A stretch of 64,000 nt of DNA from Gnetum montanum (taxonomy: Eukaryota; Streptophyta; Gnetopsida; Gnetales; Gnetaceae), in assembly GCA_015680685.1 (NCBI GenBank), contig MNCI01000900.1:476087-540086 (forward strand), in the 5' to 3' direction. A program made the translations under genes and the position numbers. The notes beneath the pieces were generated by a model, which saw only the letters and a program-made list of their open reading frames with translations, was not told where the DNA came from and searched no databases. Shown one piece after another: positions 1 through 10,390 of the stretch (within the stretch, counting starts at the first letter, position 1; each line of letters begins with the position of its first letter).

Positions 1-615
1 AAGAAAAAACATGATGAAAATTTAAAACACACCTCTTAGATAAATAAATGAGCTACAAGCACTAGTTATGGGACTAGAAATACATGCATCCATGCCTAAA
101 GGTCACCTCTAACTAAGGCCCCCTTTCACTTCCTACTTCTCTTTTCTTCTCTTTATGGAACAATGGTTGTTTTGTGAATGCATTCTCATGTCTCAAGGGG
201 GTGGATCAATCTTAGACTGGTGATGTGAAGTCACTAAAAGAAGCTAGTTTTGGTCTGGACTAAGTATGGATATTCTTAGATTATTTTAAACAAAAACTCC
301 ACAAGGGACTTCATATGACCTTAATTCAGGATTCCATTCCACCTTCTCAATCATCCATCTATGCTGCTATAACTTACCTCACTGCTGGTTTCTATGTTAT
401 GTTCAATGTCTTGGTGTGATATGTTGGAATTCTTGGATATATTCTTTTTGGTTAGTCCTTAAATTTTCATGATCATTAATTAACTATGGGGCCCATGGAC
501 TCCTTAGTGGAGGTTATGCAAGGGCAACAATAGCATGAGCCTACTATGGGGAGGACCCACTTACATATCTCTTTGCTTGGTTAGTTAAGTCCCTTAGCCA
601 TTCATACAATCCTAT
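1..615. other. Left flank of element A, no gene seen
   Basis: AT-rich sequence with no ORF or repeat that I recognise. It ends in CCTAT (611-615), which is the left target-site duplication of element A; the partner is CCTAC at 20745-20749 (4 of 5 bases). It is therefore the older DNA into which A inserted. Confidence 0.5.
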
Positions 616-1185
616 TGTAGCGACTGAAAATGTCAGCGCCTGGAATGAATGCCAAGGGGTCATCGGTCGACGATAGTCTTGACCCCATATATGTGGGAGG
701 GCCGTGTTGGATGGAATGGATACAGGGCACCTTGAATGGTCTGATCTATTAGACAGGGACTTAGTCGGCATCTATATAGCCTTTTGCAACATGTTGTTTG
801 AAAGTAGAAATGATAATGTGAAGTAATGTTTAAATGCAAAATAGATAGAAAAAAATGTAAAACACAGTAATAAGCAAGAAAAAAATGAAATGCAGTTAGA
901 AAAATGCACCGCATTAAAGCTACAAGTTTACTCTGTCAAGATGGATACAGTCGGTTGCACATTGTTGAGGAGTGCAGAGATCCTGAGGGTAACCAAGACA
1001 TGTAGAGCAAGACGTCTATGTGCTTGGACATGGAGGTAGAAAGGGTGCAAAACAAAATGCCAACTGAGGATGCTAACTGCTTGTAGTATCAAACAGAAAG
1101 CTTACAATGCTTAAAGTTACAATGTTAACTTACTTTTTTGCTCAAGAACATGCAGGACCAACGCTTTGAGCATTGCTCATCAGGG

Positions 1186-1194
1186 TATTTATAG
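1186..1194 (-). promoter_or_regulatory. TATA box in element A 3' LTR
   Basis: The minus strand reads CTATAAATA. The same box lies at 19750-19758 in the other LTR, 31854-31862 in element B and 53219-53227 in element C, in equivalent LTR positions, which supports it as the LTR promoter and places U3 upstream of it. Confidence 0.65.
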
Positions 1195-1507
1195 GACCAA
1201 GGGCACGCAAAATATGCAATTTGAATGCCACATGCCTTGGGCCTATGCTGACTTATCGACATTGCACGTGCCATGCATGACCGTTGGGCCTGCATGATTG
1301 TTGTGATGCGAGCCTGCTATGCCGTAACTGTGAGTTTGCCACACCATAATTGCACCGTTAGCATCTGGAGACATGCCAAAAATTCAATTAGGTGAAGTGC
1401 ATTGATGTCACACAACCACCTACCATGCTTTGTTGTGCTTCATAGCATAGCATGTTTGACGTAGCGTAGCATCGTGTCACGCATTCTACTACCTGTGGGT
1501 TGTATGC

Positions 1508-1541
1508 TTGCTACGCTATGCTATGCTATGTAGCGTAGCAA
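1508..1541. repeat. Perfect 11-bp stem hairpin in LTR
   Basis: TTGCTACGCTA (1508-1518) is matched exactly by TAGCGTAGCAA (1531-1541) with a 12-nt loop made of TGCTA repeats. Similar GCTACGC/GCGTAGC blocks recur at about 1680-1910, at 19990-20110 and at 20360-20465. Confidence 0.75.
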
Positions 1542-2177
1542 CTGGCCTTAGTCGCAAAAACTTTGTCAATCCTCAAACTTTTCCTTTTGCACTACAAAAC
1601 TTGCAAACTTGCTATCCCCACCTTTCGAGATGCCTTTTGTGAACTTTCATAGAATTTCTAGGCCTCGTTGTGCCATGTATCTTAGTGTAGCATAGCAACA
1701 AACATGACCTGATGTCGGCCAAGTTCACCGCTTTCTAATGGTAGGAGACATTACTGAAGGACTTGGACTTGAGCGAGGAGACTGATCATCTAGCTTTTGC
1801 TACACTATGCTACATTGGGTAGCATAGCATAGCGTAGCACTCTATTCTGAAATCATTTTCTAAAGTTTGCTATGCTACATAGCGAGGCGTAGCATAGCGT
1901 AGCAGACTTCGTGACTTAGAAAGACCATGGAACTATTTCACGTATTCCGAGTGTTGCTAATGACTCCACGCATTGCTCCTGGGTAGGCCGTTGGCTAGGT
2001 AAACTACTTAGGTGGATAGGCAAGATGATCCATAGAGCCTGTTTACACCTAAAGTAGAAACTTTGCCGAACTGGCCAACTTGAATTTGGAGTGTTCTCCT
2101 CCTGGAGAACTGCCATAGCGCTGCACGAATTGTAAGGCCAGTGAAGCAAGAATGTCTCTAAATTTTGGGATGTTTCA

Positions 2178-2193
2178 TTGGCCCCTCTTTGTC
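2178..2193 (-). promoter_or_regulatory. Polypurine tract of element A
   Basis: Immediately upstream of the 3' LTR the minus strand reads GACAAAGAGGGGCCAA, a purine-rich run in the right place to prime plus-strand DNA synthesis. Confidence 0.6.
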
Positions 2194-3116
2194 GACATCT
2201 GGAGGATGGTCTTAAGAGATGCTGACAAAGAAAATGAAACACCACTGAAGACACGAGCCTAACGTTGTCGCTCGGTGAACATCAAGATGTTACGTAGCTG
2301 CATTTGAGAGTGAAAGAGTGAAGTAGGGAGGAAGGGAGTTTAGGAGAAGGGTAAAGATGATGTTTAGCAGAGTCCCTCATCGGAGTGTTCATGAAGGACT
2401 CATTCACATTTTCATCTTTACCTTCACTGGCCTTTGATCCTCTGTAGGACAAGTGTTTCCTCCTCTAGGATGAGTTGCGTTACATCCTTGTAGGGCTTTG
2501 ACCTACCTATAGATGCTTCCCATGCAATGAGCTATGTTACACACATCATCGAACTTGCACCCTGAAGTAGTCAAGCTAGTTGAGGCACTCACTTCACGAT
2601 GTTGTAGCATTTGCTGCAATGGCAAGATATATCCTTAGCCGTCGAGGGCAAAGGTCTTGCTGGCAACAGATAGCATGGAGGAACTAGCCTCGAAGGAGTG
2701 AGACATTGTTGTGAGTGCAAATGCACTGGAATCCCTACCATGGGCATGCATCCTTGGTTCAGTTATGGGATCAACTACCACATAGCCAAATGTTGTTGGC
2801 AAGGCACTGGAGGATAACAATATTGCGGCTAGGCCACAATAGTGCTAGAACTCCAGTAGTAGGTACTAACCAAGGAGCTACCTTTAGGGCGATGGGCTGT
2901 GGTGACGGTAGGTCCAGAGGGCCAGTGTAATTTCATACGACATATTCAGAGGGTCAACACAATGCCAAGGGTGGCGGTGTTGCATATGTGCCATACTGTG
3001 TCCCCGTTATGTCGTGGACTGCATTCTGGAGCTGCAACGCCCCACCCACGTGTTAGCACTATGCACATGCGTTCAATGTGTACTCGATATAGATGCATAC
3101 TAGGGATGTGACGCAA
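2194..3116 (-). other. Element A 3' untranslated region
   Basis: No coding domain recognised. The first 60 bases or so past the LTR resemble the matching place in element B (33064-33120), with the shared stretch AGAGATG.TAACAAAGAA. The short plus-strand ORFs here show no family features and look accidental. Confidence 0.5.
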
Positions 3117-3475
3117 ACCCAGTTTAAGGTCCTAGTAGACCATGTGCTAGTTTAGAGTTCCAGCAGACTTTCATGCTAGTTTAAGGTCCCAGCAGACCGT
3201 ACATACTAGTTTAACGTCATAGTAGACGTGTAGTGCCAATTTATAGTCATAGCGGACTAGCTGTGCCAGTTTTACATCGTAGCGGATGGTTGCTACCAGT
3301 TTAATGTCATAGCAGACGCTGCTTGATGCTATCATTGCTAGTTTAACATCATAGCAGATGATGCTCAATGCTACTAGTTTATCGTCATTGCAGATGCTAC
3401 TTGGGCCATGCCAGTTTAACGTCATAGCAGAAATTCACTCTCTTCTGCTAGTTTTACATCGTAGTGGATAATCGT
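3117..3475 (+). repeat. Array of about 11 CTAGTTTAA hairpin units after integrase (element A)
   Basis: Each unit has a (C/G)(T/C)AGTTTAA-like box, then a stem arm, a 6-nt loop (mostly xTAGCA or xTAGCG), and the complementary arm. Arms seen include GGTC/GACC, ACGTC/GACGT, TAGTC/GACTA, CATC/GATG and TGTC/GACG (one wobble). The arm sequence changes while pairing is kept in most units; the last two units near 3418-3472 are damaged. On the minus (element sense) strand seven successive units share one open frame and read as repeats of YDVKLA-like hexapeptides (3171-3425). Confidence 0.85.
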
Positions 3476-4665
3476 TTGCTTGCTTCATGCGCTCAGACAT
3501 AGTATGACTTGAGGTATGAGTGATTCACTAGATTGGTAAGCTCGTTGCTGTCCATGTCCACCAGCTTGAAGGCTCCATTCCTAAAGGCTTTAGTGACCAT
3601 GTAAGGGCCTTCCCAATTGGCTAAGAATTTGCTCACATGCTCATGAATAGACTTGAGGATGAGGTCTCCCTTCTATACTGGCCTTCAATGCGTGTCTGCA
3701 TAGTGCTTTTGCTACTACTTATTTTGGTAGTGCTCTATGCATCTTAGCATCTGCATGCGCTCCTCCTCTATTGAGTCGAGGTCGATGATCTGTGACTCGT
3801 TGTTCTAGGCTTCACTCATGATGTCAAATAGGATCATCCGGAGTAATGGTACCTGCAACTCAATAGGCAACATAGCTTCAAATCCATAAAAAAGGTTGTA
3901 AGAAGTTTTACTTGTTGTAGTTCTACACATCATCCTGTAGGCCCAGAGAATGTAGAGGATTTTCTCATGCCACTGTCTCTTGTTGCTACTCAGAATTCAC
4001 CTCAACAAGTTGATGATGAACTTATTTGTAGCCTCCGCCTGTCCGTTCACCTACAGATAGTAAGGGAAGAAAAATGATTGCTTGATGCCTAGGTTGCTGT
4101 ACAAGGTTCAAGTTTCCATACTACTGAACTTTGACCCATTGTAGGTCACAATAGTCATTGGAAGCCCAAACCTTGTCACGATGTTATCCAAGATGAAATG
4201 GTAGATTTGCTGAGACATCGTTTTTCTCAGGAGAATGGCTTCTACCCACTTTGTAAAATACTCAATTGAGGTGATGATGAAGCTATGCCCTGTGGAGGAC
4301 TTAGGCATGATACATCCTATGATGTCTAGTCCCCATTGTTGGAAAGGCCACATTATTTGTGTATGATGCAGGTCCGTAGGTGAAACATGTATGAGATTTG
4401 TGTATCTCTGGAATGTGTCACACATCTTGACTTTTGATAGGTAGTCACACTCCATGTGGGGCTAGTAGTACCCTAGGCATCTGATTTTTGTAGCCATAGT
4501 CTTGGGTGCTATGTGTCCACTGCACAGTCCCTCATGCAATTCATTAACTACCTTCTACGCTTGCTCCCCACCCATGCATGCCAGCAATATCCCATCATAG
4601 GAACATCGGCACAGGGCGTTATTTCCCATGAGCATGTATTGCTGGGCAAACTTACGGATTGCATG
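3476..4665 (-). pseudogene. Integrase region of element A pol (broken)
   Basis: Would splice element cDNA into host DNA. In minus-strand order I see a zinc-binding remnant (ELHEGLCSGH, then a CxxxxQ where CxxC is expected), the catalytic core with WPFQQWGLDIIG (first Asp kept) at the start of 4108-4455, then GLPMTIVTYNGSKF where the second Asp of the family's DNG motif is Tyr, and the third block NGQAEATNK with its Glu kept. The C-terminal part ends in a WEGPYMVTKAFRNGAFKL-like segment near 3540-3640. Stops and frameshifts break it in several places, including TAG for Trp in LGYYWPH. It lies directly downstream of the second RNase H. Inactive: a catalytic Asp is lost and the frame is broken. 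Confidence 0.85.
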
Positions 4666-4668
4666 TCT

Positions 4669-5394
4669 CTAGGTAGATGTCAATCCACCTAGGGGTTCAT
4701 CATGTTGTAGGTAAGCCTTAATGTTGGCGTACCATTCCTGGGTATCTACAACACTAATGGAGGCCACATGCCTCATGTACATGATAGGCTCAGTGCATTC
4801 GGTAATCGAAGCTGGCAAGTTTGCGAACGAGTGTGGTGGAATGTTTAACACAAGGGTTGCTAAGGCATCTACCATGGTGTTCTCATTGCATGGCATGTGT
4901 TGCACATTTTTGGCTGCAAATTTCTTAAGAAATATTTTTGCTACGTCGCAGTAGGGTTGCAGGTGTATAGCTTTGCAGGCGTAGACCTCGGTGATTTGAT
5001 TCACAACTAGTTCTGAGTCTCCGTGGATTTCCACGTGTTGTATGCATTGTGTTTGGGCAGTTAAGAGGCCTTTGAGTAGCCCCTCGTACTCTGCCATGTT
5101 GTTGGTGCAAGGGAATGCAAAGCAATAAGCAGATAGGTGCATTTCCCTAGAGGGAAACGTAATGATGACACTCGCACTACCCCCTCGCATAGTTGAAGCA
5201 CCGTCAAAGTGTAAGGTAGCTTCTAGATGTGAAGGGATGATGTTGATAATGCCAACATTTTTTTTCAGAAATTCGGGATCTATGGTTGCATGGTCATCGA
5301 CGAGTGAGGCCGTCAGTTGCATTGCTATGGCTTGACCCTTAGTCGATGATTGGCTTACATAGTGTAGGTCAAACTTCGTAGTTATCGCTTTCAA
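4669..5394 (-). CDS. Second (archaeal-type) RNase H domain of element A pol, 241-codon open segment
   Basis: This is the longest open stretch in element A. It carries the Tat-clade extra RNase H: FDGAS (Asp), CTNNMAEYEGLL (Glu), HGDSELVVNQ (Asp) and MVDALA (Asp), so all four metal-binding acidic residues are visible. The domain would degrade the RNA of the RNA:DNA hybrid, in addition to the first RNase H that follows RT. The first methionine at 5394 is not a true start; the segment is an internal part of a Pol polyprotein cut by flanking stops. It sits between RT/RNase H1 (5395-6963) and integrase. The equivalent domain in element B has lost one Asp, so this copy is the better preserved. Confidence 0.85.
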   Translation of the reverse strand: MKAITTKFDLHYVSQSSTKGQAIAMQLTASLVDDHATIDPEFLKKNVGIINIIPSHLEATLHFDGASTMRGGSASVIITFPSREMHLSAYCFAFPCTNNMAEYEGLLKGLLTAQTQCIQHVEIHGDSELVVNQITEVYACKAIHLQPYCDVAKIFLKKFAAKNVQHMPCNENTMVDALATLVLNIPPHSFANLPASITECTEPIMYMRHVASISVVDTQEWYANIKAYLQHDEPLGGLTST

Positions 5395-6963
5395 TCGGGC
5401 TATCCTGCTGCTTTCATATAGGTTGTTAGTGATAGCCTAGAGTATATTGCTTTTGCAAATGATGTTGATCGTACTGAAAAATAGATAGTGCCTCCACTTT
5501 TTCAGTGCAAACACTAATGCAAGGCAATTCCTCTCTACTTTTTTGTATTTTGTCTCATGCACTATTAACGCATGACTCAGGTACTACACTAGTATCTTAG
5601 ATCCATCATCCCATTTCTGACATAGTAGTGTTGTGATAGATGTATCAGAGGTGGCATGGTAGATAAATAAAGGCTTATTCCTTTGTGATGGGTGCACAGT
5701 TGGGAGGTGCAAGAGCTCTTCCTTCAAGTCATCAAAGGCTTGTTGAAACTAGGTTGTCCACTCAAAGTCAACCCCTTTCTTTAGAAGATGTTGCATGGGG
5801 TGTAACTTGTCAGTCAAATTCACTATAAACCTTCAAATGAACTATACCCTACCTTGCAACCCACGTAGCTCTTTGAGGTTTGTAGGAGGTGCCAAGTTGA
5901 CGATGGCCTTGACTTTGTCAGGGTCCACACTTATTCTGGCCTTTGATACTACGAATCCTAACATGCATCCGATTTTCACACCTAAGACATACTTCTTAGG
6001 ATTAAGGCATAAGTCATGCATTTGGCAACACTTGAGGACTATCCCTAGATTGTGTGGATGATCAACGGCTTCCCAAGACTTGGCTGCTATATCATCCATG
6101 TAGTCATTTAGTGTTTCTAGGATGTAATCGCTGAAGATGTAGGTCATGGCTTGCTAGTAGGTTGCTCCAGCATTCTTGAGCCTGAAAGGCATCATGGTGT
6201 AACAGAAGGTACCCCATGGGGTCATGAAAGTTGTAGTCAGCTGATGCTCTAGGTTAATGCAAATTTGGTTGTATCCAAAGAAACCGTCCATGAAGGATAA
6301 CAAAGCATGACCAGCTGTAGTGTCGATGAGTTGATCAATGCTTAGAAGTGGGAAGTCATCTTTGATCATTGCTTTGTTTAGATCCCGGGAGTCTATACAG
6401 ATATGTATTCCTCCTATTTTCTTTGAAACCACAATGATGTTGGACATCCATTTCAAGTAGTCAACTGTGCAGATGAAACTAGCTTGGTATAGCTTGGTGA
6501 TTTCATCACTCACAACTAGTGTAATTTCTGGCTTAGCTTTGTGAGCCTTCTACTTGACTACCTTCATGTGTGGGTCTAGGAAGATGTTGTGCTGTATCAG
6601 CCATGGGTCTAAACCTGGCATTTTGCTGTATGACCATGCGAAGACTTTGATGTTGTCTTGCAGAATTTTGACTATGTTCTCATAAGTCTATACATCTAGG
6701 AGGGAGCTGAGTTTTAACATTTTTTCCTCCCCCTTGGATGTGGTCAGAAGTGTCTCAACGAGAGGATCCTTGGTTACATCCCCAGCCTCCAAGTATAGGG
6801 TTCAGACTAGATGCTTGGGCCAATCTAAGGATTCTTCTAAAGATGCTATGGTGCTAGCTGTGGTCATCCCCCAGTCAATTAGGTCTATATTTAGTTGTTT
6901 CATGAGCTTGCCATGTGGACCTGCTAGGGCTAAAGGCATGGAGATATTGTGATGAATTTCCAT
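5395..6963 (-). pseudogene. Reverse transcriptase and first RNase H of element A pol
   Basis: Copies element RNA into DNA. I take the start as the ATG at 6963 (MEIHHNIS...), because element B has a matching start (37676) followed by the same PLAL.GP.GK motif. Then come an N-terminal linker with SLDWP and FAWSY.MPGLDP, RT motifs (NIIVVSKKIGGIHICIDSRD, LLSFMDGFFGYNQI, TTTFMTPWGTFCYTMMPF), the catalytic YMDD at 6091-6102, and LNPKKYVLGV. The part nearer 5400 holds remnants of the usual RNase H following RT. Stops and a frameshift near 6150 split it. An upstream hairpin array (7091-7465) separates it from the antisense gene, so RT has its own ORF and is not continuous with protease. Confidence 0.88.
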
Positions 6964-7494
6964 TTTTGCTTAACCTATCAACACGAGATGAAATCCTAGT
7001 TAAGAGCCACCTGTTGGTAGAGATTGTGTATAATGAAAATTTCCAAAAGAGTGATGAGATGCAACTTATGAAGCATGATGCAGTGATTGAAATTTTTGCC
7101 AGTTTAGAGTCATGGCAGACTGTTATGGCATGGAGATGCAAAACTGCTAAAAAATGTAAAATTTTCATTGCAAAAGTGTGAAACTGTGAAACTATTAACA
7201 TGAAAATGCCAAGCTACTAGTTTAGTGTCATTGTGGACTGCCAAATCATAACATGCAAAACTAGTAGTATGCGAAATGGGAAATTGCGGGTATAAAAAAT
7301 GCAAAAACGCTAATGCAAAAATACGAACTACTGACATGAAAACACGAAACCGCTAGGAATTGCGAAGCTACCAATGTGAAAGTGTGAAATTTCTAGTTTA
7401 ACGTCATTGCAGACTGTGAACATGTAACAGGTTGAAACTGCTAGTTTAAAGTCTTTTCGGACCGTTCAAGGTGAAACTATGCTAGGATCGCTAG
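6964..7494 (+). repeat. Hairpin-unit array upstream of RT (element A), interrupted by a solo LTR
   Basis: Units at about 7097-7121 (AGTC/GACT), 7218-7240, 7393-7416 and 7441-7464 show the same box, 6-nt loop and complementary arms as the array at 3117-3475. The array resumes at 9979 after the inserted solo LTR. Short runs such as gcaaaac.gctaa and aaatgcaaaa repeat loosely between the units. No coding domain. Confidence 0.7.
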
Positions 7495-7772
7495 TGTTGG
7501 CGACCGTTTGGGACGCGACCGCCAATGAGTGTCCTCGAACAGGATTTAGGTGTCTGCTGGTCTCTGGCAACACCAAGGCCCAGATACCTCCAAATAACTC
7601 AGTAGTTAATGTGAGTATGTGTGTGTGCTATTGCGGCGTGTGGTTGTGAGAAATGTGACAATTTCGTTGTGTGTGAACTACAAATGACTTACTTTAAAGA
7701 GATTCAGCCAACTTTGCCAAGTACTGTGAGTTATTGAAAGTTTCCTATTTTGTTCAACTACCTAGTCTACGC

Positions 7773-8305
7773 NNNNNNNNNNNNNNNNNNNNNNNNNNNN
7801 NNNNNNNNNNNNNNNNNNNNNNNNNNNNNNNNNNNNNNNNNNNNNNNNNNNNNNNNNNNNNNNNNNNNNNNNNNNNNNNNNNNNNNNNNNNNNNNNNNNN
7901 NNNNNNNNNNNNNNNNNNNNNNNNNNNNNNNNNNNNNNNNNNNNNNNNNNNNNNNNNNNNNNNNNNNNNNNNNNNNNNNNNNNNNNNNNNNNNNNNNNNN
8001 NNNNNNNNNNNNNNNNNNNNNNNNNNNNNNNNNNNNNNNNNNNNNNNNNNNNNNNNNNNNNNNNNNNNNNNNNNNNNNNNNNNNNNNNNNNNNNNNNNNN
8101 NNNNNNNNNNNNNNNNNNNNNNNNNNNNNNNNNNNNNNNNNNNNNNNNNNNNNNNNNNNNNNNNNNNNNNNNNNNNNNNNNNNNNNNNNNNNNNNNNNNN
8201 NNNNNNNNNNNNNNNNNNNNNNNNNNNNNNNNNNNNNNNNNNNNNNNNNNNNNNNNNNNNNNNNNNNNNNNNNNNNNNNNNNNNNNNNNNNNNNNNNNNN
8301 NNNNN
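7773..8305. other. Assembly gap, 533 N
   Basis: Run of N inside solo LTR copy 1. By comparison with the other copy the missing part is R/U5 sequence. Any ORF drawn across it is meaningless. Confidence 1.
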
Positions 8306-8442
8306 GCTGAAATCTTTATTCTAGCAAATCATCTTGTAAACCATCTTCTTTACAAATCTTCCAAGTGTGATGATGATGCTCCCTAATCTTCTTCTCCAAG
8401 TCTTCCCCCTTCCAAATCCTTTCCTCCTCCTCCTCTTGAAGC

Positions 8443-8452
8443 CTTTTTATAG
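8443..8452 (-). promoter_or_regulatory. TATA box of solo LTR copy 1
   Basis: The minus strand reads CTATAAAAAG inside a stretch that is nearly identical to 40730-40765 in the other copy (CCTTGGAACCC then the box). This sets U3 as 9978 down to about 8455. Confidence 0.65.
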
Positions 8453-9229
8453 GGTTCCAAGGTAGGTAGGGAAGTTACATGTTCAAAAATATCTCACCTA
8501 ACTTCTCTCCCAAGTAACTTTGCCAACCAATTAGGAGATTGTTTGCTAAAATATCCTAGCTAACTTTTCTCCCAAGTAAGGAGGTTACAACTTACTCATT
8601 TAATTAGGAAGGAGCTATTTAGGAAGTTATACATATTATTAGGAGAGATTTATGCTTTGGAAGTTATATCTACACTTTTAAATATTATATACATGTTTAA
8701 AATATCATAAACATGTGAATATTACTATTACAAATATTTGTAGGTATAATATAACTTATATAACATTTTACCAACAATATTTTTGAAATCCTGGGACACA
8801 TTAGAAAAGGTAAGTTTATAACTGGAGCTTTATATTTAGTGTATATGGTATTGTAAATTTTATTTAATAAACTGCAATCGGCTAGAAATATCTCCGGTCA
8901 CTTATCTTGCTGTGCCTCTGTGTCTTCATTGCCATATTCATCGGACTGGTATGCAATGCCGACTGCATCAGCGTTGGACATGGCTGTCGTTTTGGAAGGT
9001 AAGTTACAGGAGGATGACTTACCGTCTAAAATTTGAAAGGAATCTTTCGGAAGGAAAAGCCCTGTTTAAGCGATGAAGTAACTGCAAAAAAATTGGAACT
9101 TGCAGGGATAAGTTAGGAACGTGCCTGCTTGTTTTCCACTCTCTGTTCACTGCCCATTTTTCCTCTGTGTTTTTTTATATTTTTGCAGATTCACACATAA
9201 AAAATGCAGGTTCAAATTTGGGGGTTTCC

Positions 9230-9700
9230 TGTAAACGACCATCATGACCACGTGTTAGCGTCGTTGTTGCAATCCCCATCTCCCTTTGCTTGCCCGCCGT
9301 CCATGCCTCCTAGCAGATCTAAGCAACCCCTGTGACCGAGGCCATGGCCGCCATGCGCAAGACGAAGGCTTTCAATCCGCGTTTGGTTTCTCTCCCGCCG
9401 CTGTTCTCCCGTTCAGCTCTGTTGCAGGTGCTGGTATTGACTCTACTTCTCTTGGCTCATCAGCTCACGTGCAGACAGGCGCGTGGAGCAACGGCAATGG
9501 CCTGTTTGTCTCCCGCAACAATATCCTTGATGGCAACAGCAACGGATGGTCTTCAGCATGATTTTCTTCGGCAGCAACAAGGGTTTCAGGGCACAATTCT
9601 AGCCATTCTTGATAGTTGTGCCAAAATTAGGAACTACAAAAGGCGCGCGACTGAAACATTCGTATTTCTGAAATATTTTGCAAAATGACATTCCAATGTT
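9230..9700. other. GC-rich block in U3 of solo LTR copy 1
   Basis: Clearly more GC- and CpG-rich than its surroundings. Two overlapping plus-strand frames (9286-9561 and 9332-9688) are open; one has a hydrophobic LLQVLVLTLLLL stretch. I recognise no family. The corresponding block of copy 2 (39230-39960) is also GC-rich but does not match by eye. It may be captured sequence, or simply fast-diverging U3. Confidence 0.4.
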
Positions 9701-9978
9701 TCCACCAAAATCCATTCGAGGGCCAGCAGAGGATTTTGCTAATGTCTAGAATCACCAAAAATTTTATATATTTTTATATTTTACCCCAAAATTACACTCA
9801 TTACAGTCCCATTATGTCATTCAAACTTTGATAGAACCTCACCACAAAGTCTTAATAACTGGGCAATTGAATTTTGATATGCCAACAACCTTTTGATAAC
9901 TCTTATAAGTTATTGAAAATTTACCAAAATCAAACCCATGAGTCTTACTGTTCCATAAAATGGCCAAATGTGCCAACA

Positions 9979-10055
9979 GCTAGTTTAAGGTCTTTTTGGA
10001 CCGGTAACACTACAATTGCTGGAATTGCTAGTTTAAGGTCTTTTCAGACCCGTAA
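9979..10055 (+). repeat. Two hairpin units on the far side of the solo LTR
   Basis: GCTAGTTTAAGGTC, loop TTTTTG, GACC, and about 50 bp later a second unit with loop TTTTCA and GACC. They continue the array broken at 7494, and the first begins exactly in the GCTAG duplication. Confidence 0.8.
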
Positions 10056-10390
10056 CAAAAACAAATATATTTTTTTGTTCTCAGGAAAGCAAACAGTTGG
10101 CTTGAAGTATGTCAAGGCTTTAATGTCAATAGTGCTACGATGTTGTGGTGAGCATGCTACGATGTATGGCGCACTCCGCATTAATCGGAGAGAGAGAGTA
10201 GCAAGTTTTCCCTTTCACCATTACAGCCATAAATAGGGGTTAAACCTTGGTAATTTTTTCATTCTCATCGTAAGAGAGCAGAGCCCACATTGGAGCACAA
10301 GGCGATTTCGAAGCGTGGAGCGATTGTGCTAACAACAAGCAAGGCGGTTTTCTGCGCAGCAATAAGGAAAGGAAATCTACAAGTAGGACG
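10056..10390 (+). promoter_or_regulatory. Promoter and leader of the element A antisense gene
   Basis: A TATA box (ATAAATAGG, 10229-10237) is followed by GGTTAAACCTTGGTAA. Element B has TATAAATAGG at 38164 followed by GGTTTACCCATGGTAA, and element C has GTATAAATAGG read on the minus strand at 63573-63563, followed by a TACCATGG stretch. Upstream, GCTACGATGT occurs twice 24 bp apart (about 10135 and 10159). The first ATG with a good frame is at 10391. Confidence 0.65.

Larger units (their letters stand above)
616..2177 (-). repeat. Element A 3' LTR
   Basis: Direct repeat of 19144-20744. On the plus strand it begins TGTAGCGACTG and ends TGTTTCA, so in element orientation it is TGAAACA...CTACA. 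It lacks about 40 bp that the other LTR has near 19561-19600. Its middle is rich in GCTACGCTA / TAGCGTAGC inverted repeats (about 1430-1910). Confidence 0.9.
7495..9978 (-). mobile_element. Solo LTR copy 1 (TGTTGGC...GCCAACA), inserted in element A
   Basis: Begins TGTTGGCGACC at 7495 and ends TGTGCCAACA at 9978, flanked by perfect 5-bp duplications GCTAG (7490-7494 and 9979-9983). The duplicated bases are part of a hairpin-unit box. Both ends match, in reverse, those of 38892-41985. A TATA box on the minus strand (8443-8452) fixes the orientation. No PBS, internal region or second LTR is present, so a solo LTR is the simplest reading. Part of the R/U5 side is lost in the N run. The U3 middle (9230-9700) is unusually GC-rich and unlike the other copy. 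Confidence 0.85.

Noticed and set aside
544-914. Small minus-strand ORFs in and near the left LTR of A
   Set aside because: They lie across an LTR border, repeat in broken form in the other LTR, and have no family features.
2715-3111. Plus-strand ORFs in the 3' untranslated region of A
   Set aside because: No counterpart in B and no recognisable domain.
3117-3475. Repeat array as a CRISPR array
   Set aside because: Repeat cores and spacings vary, units have covarying arms, and the setting is a plant retrotransposon.
4721-5125. ORFs overlapping the second RNase H in other frames
   Set aside because: They are shadows of the RNase H coding segment.
7734-8324. Long open frames across the N run
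   Set aside because: They are open only because N hides stops; the region is LTR sequence.
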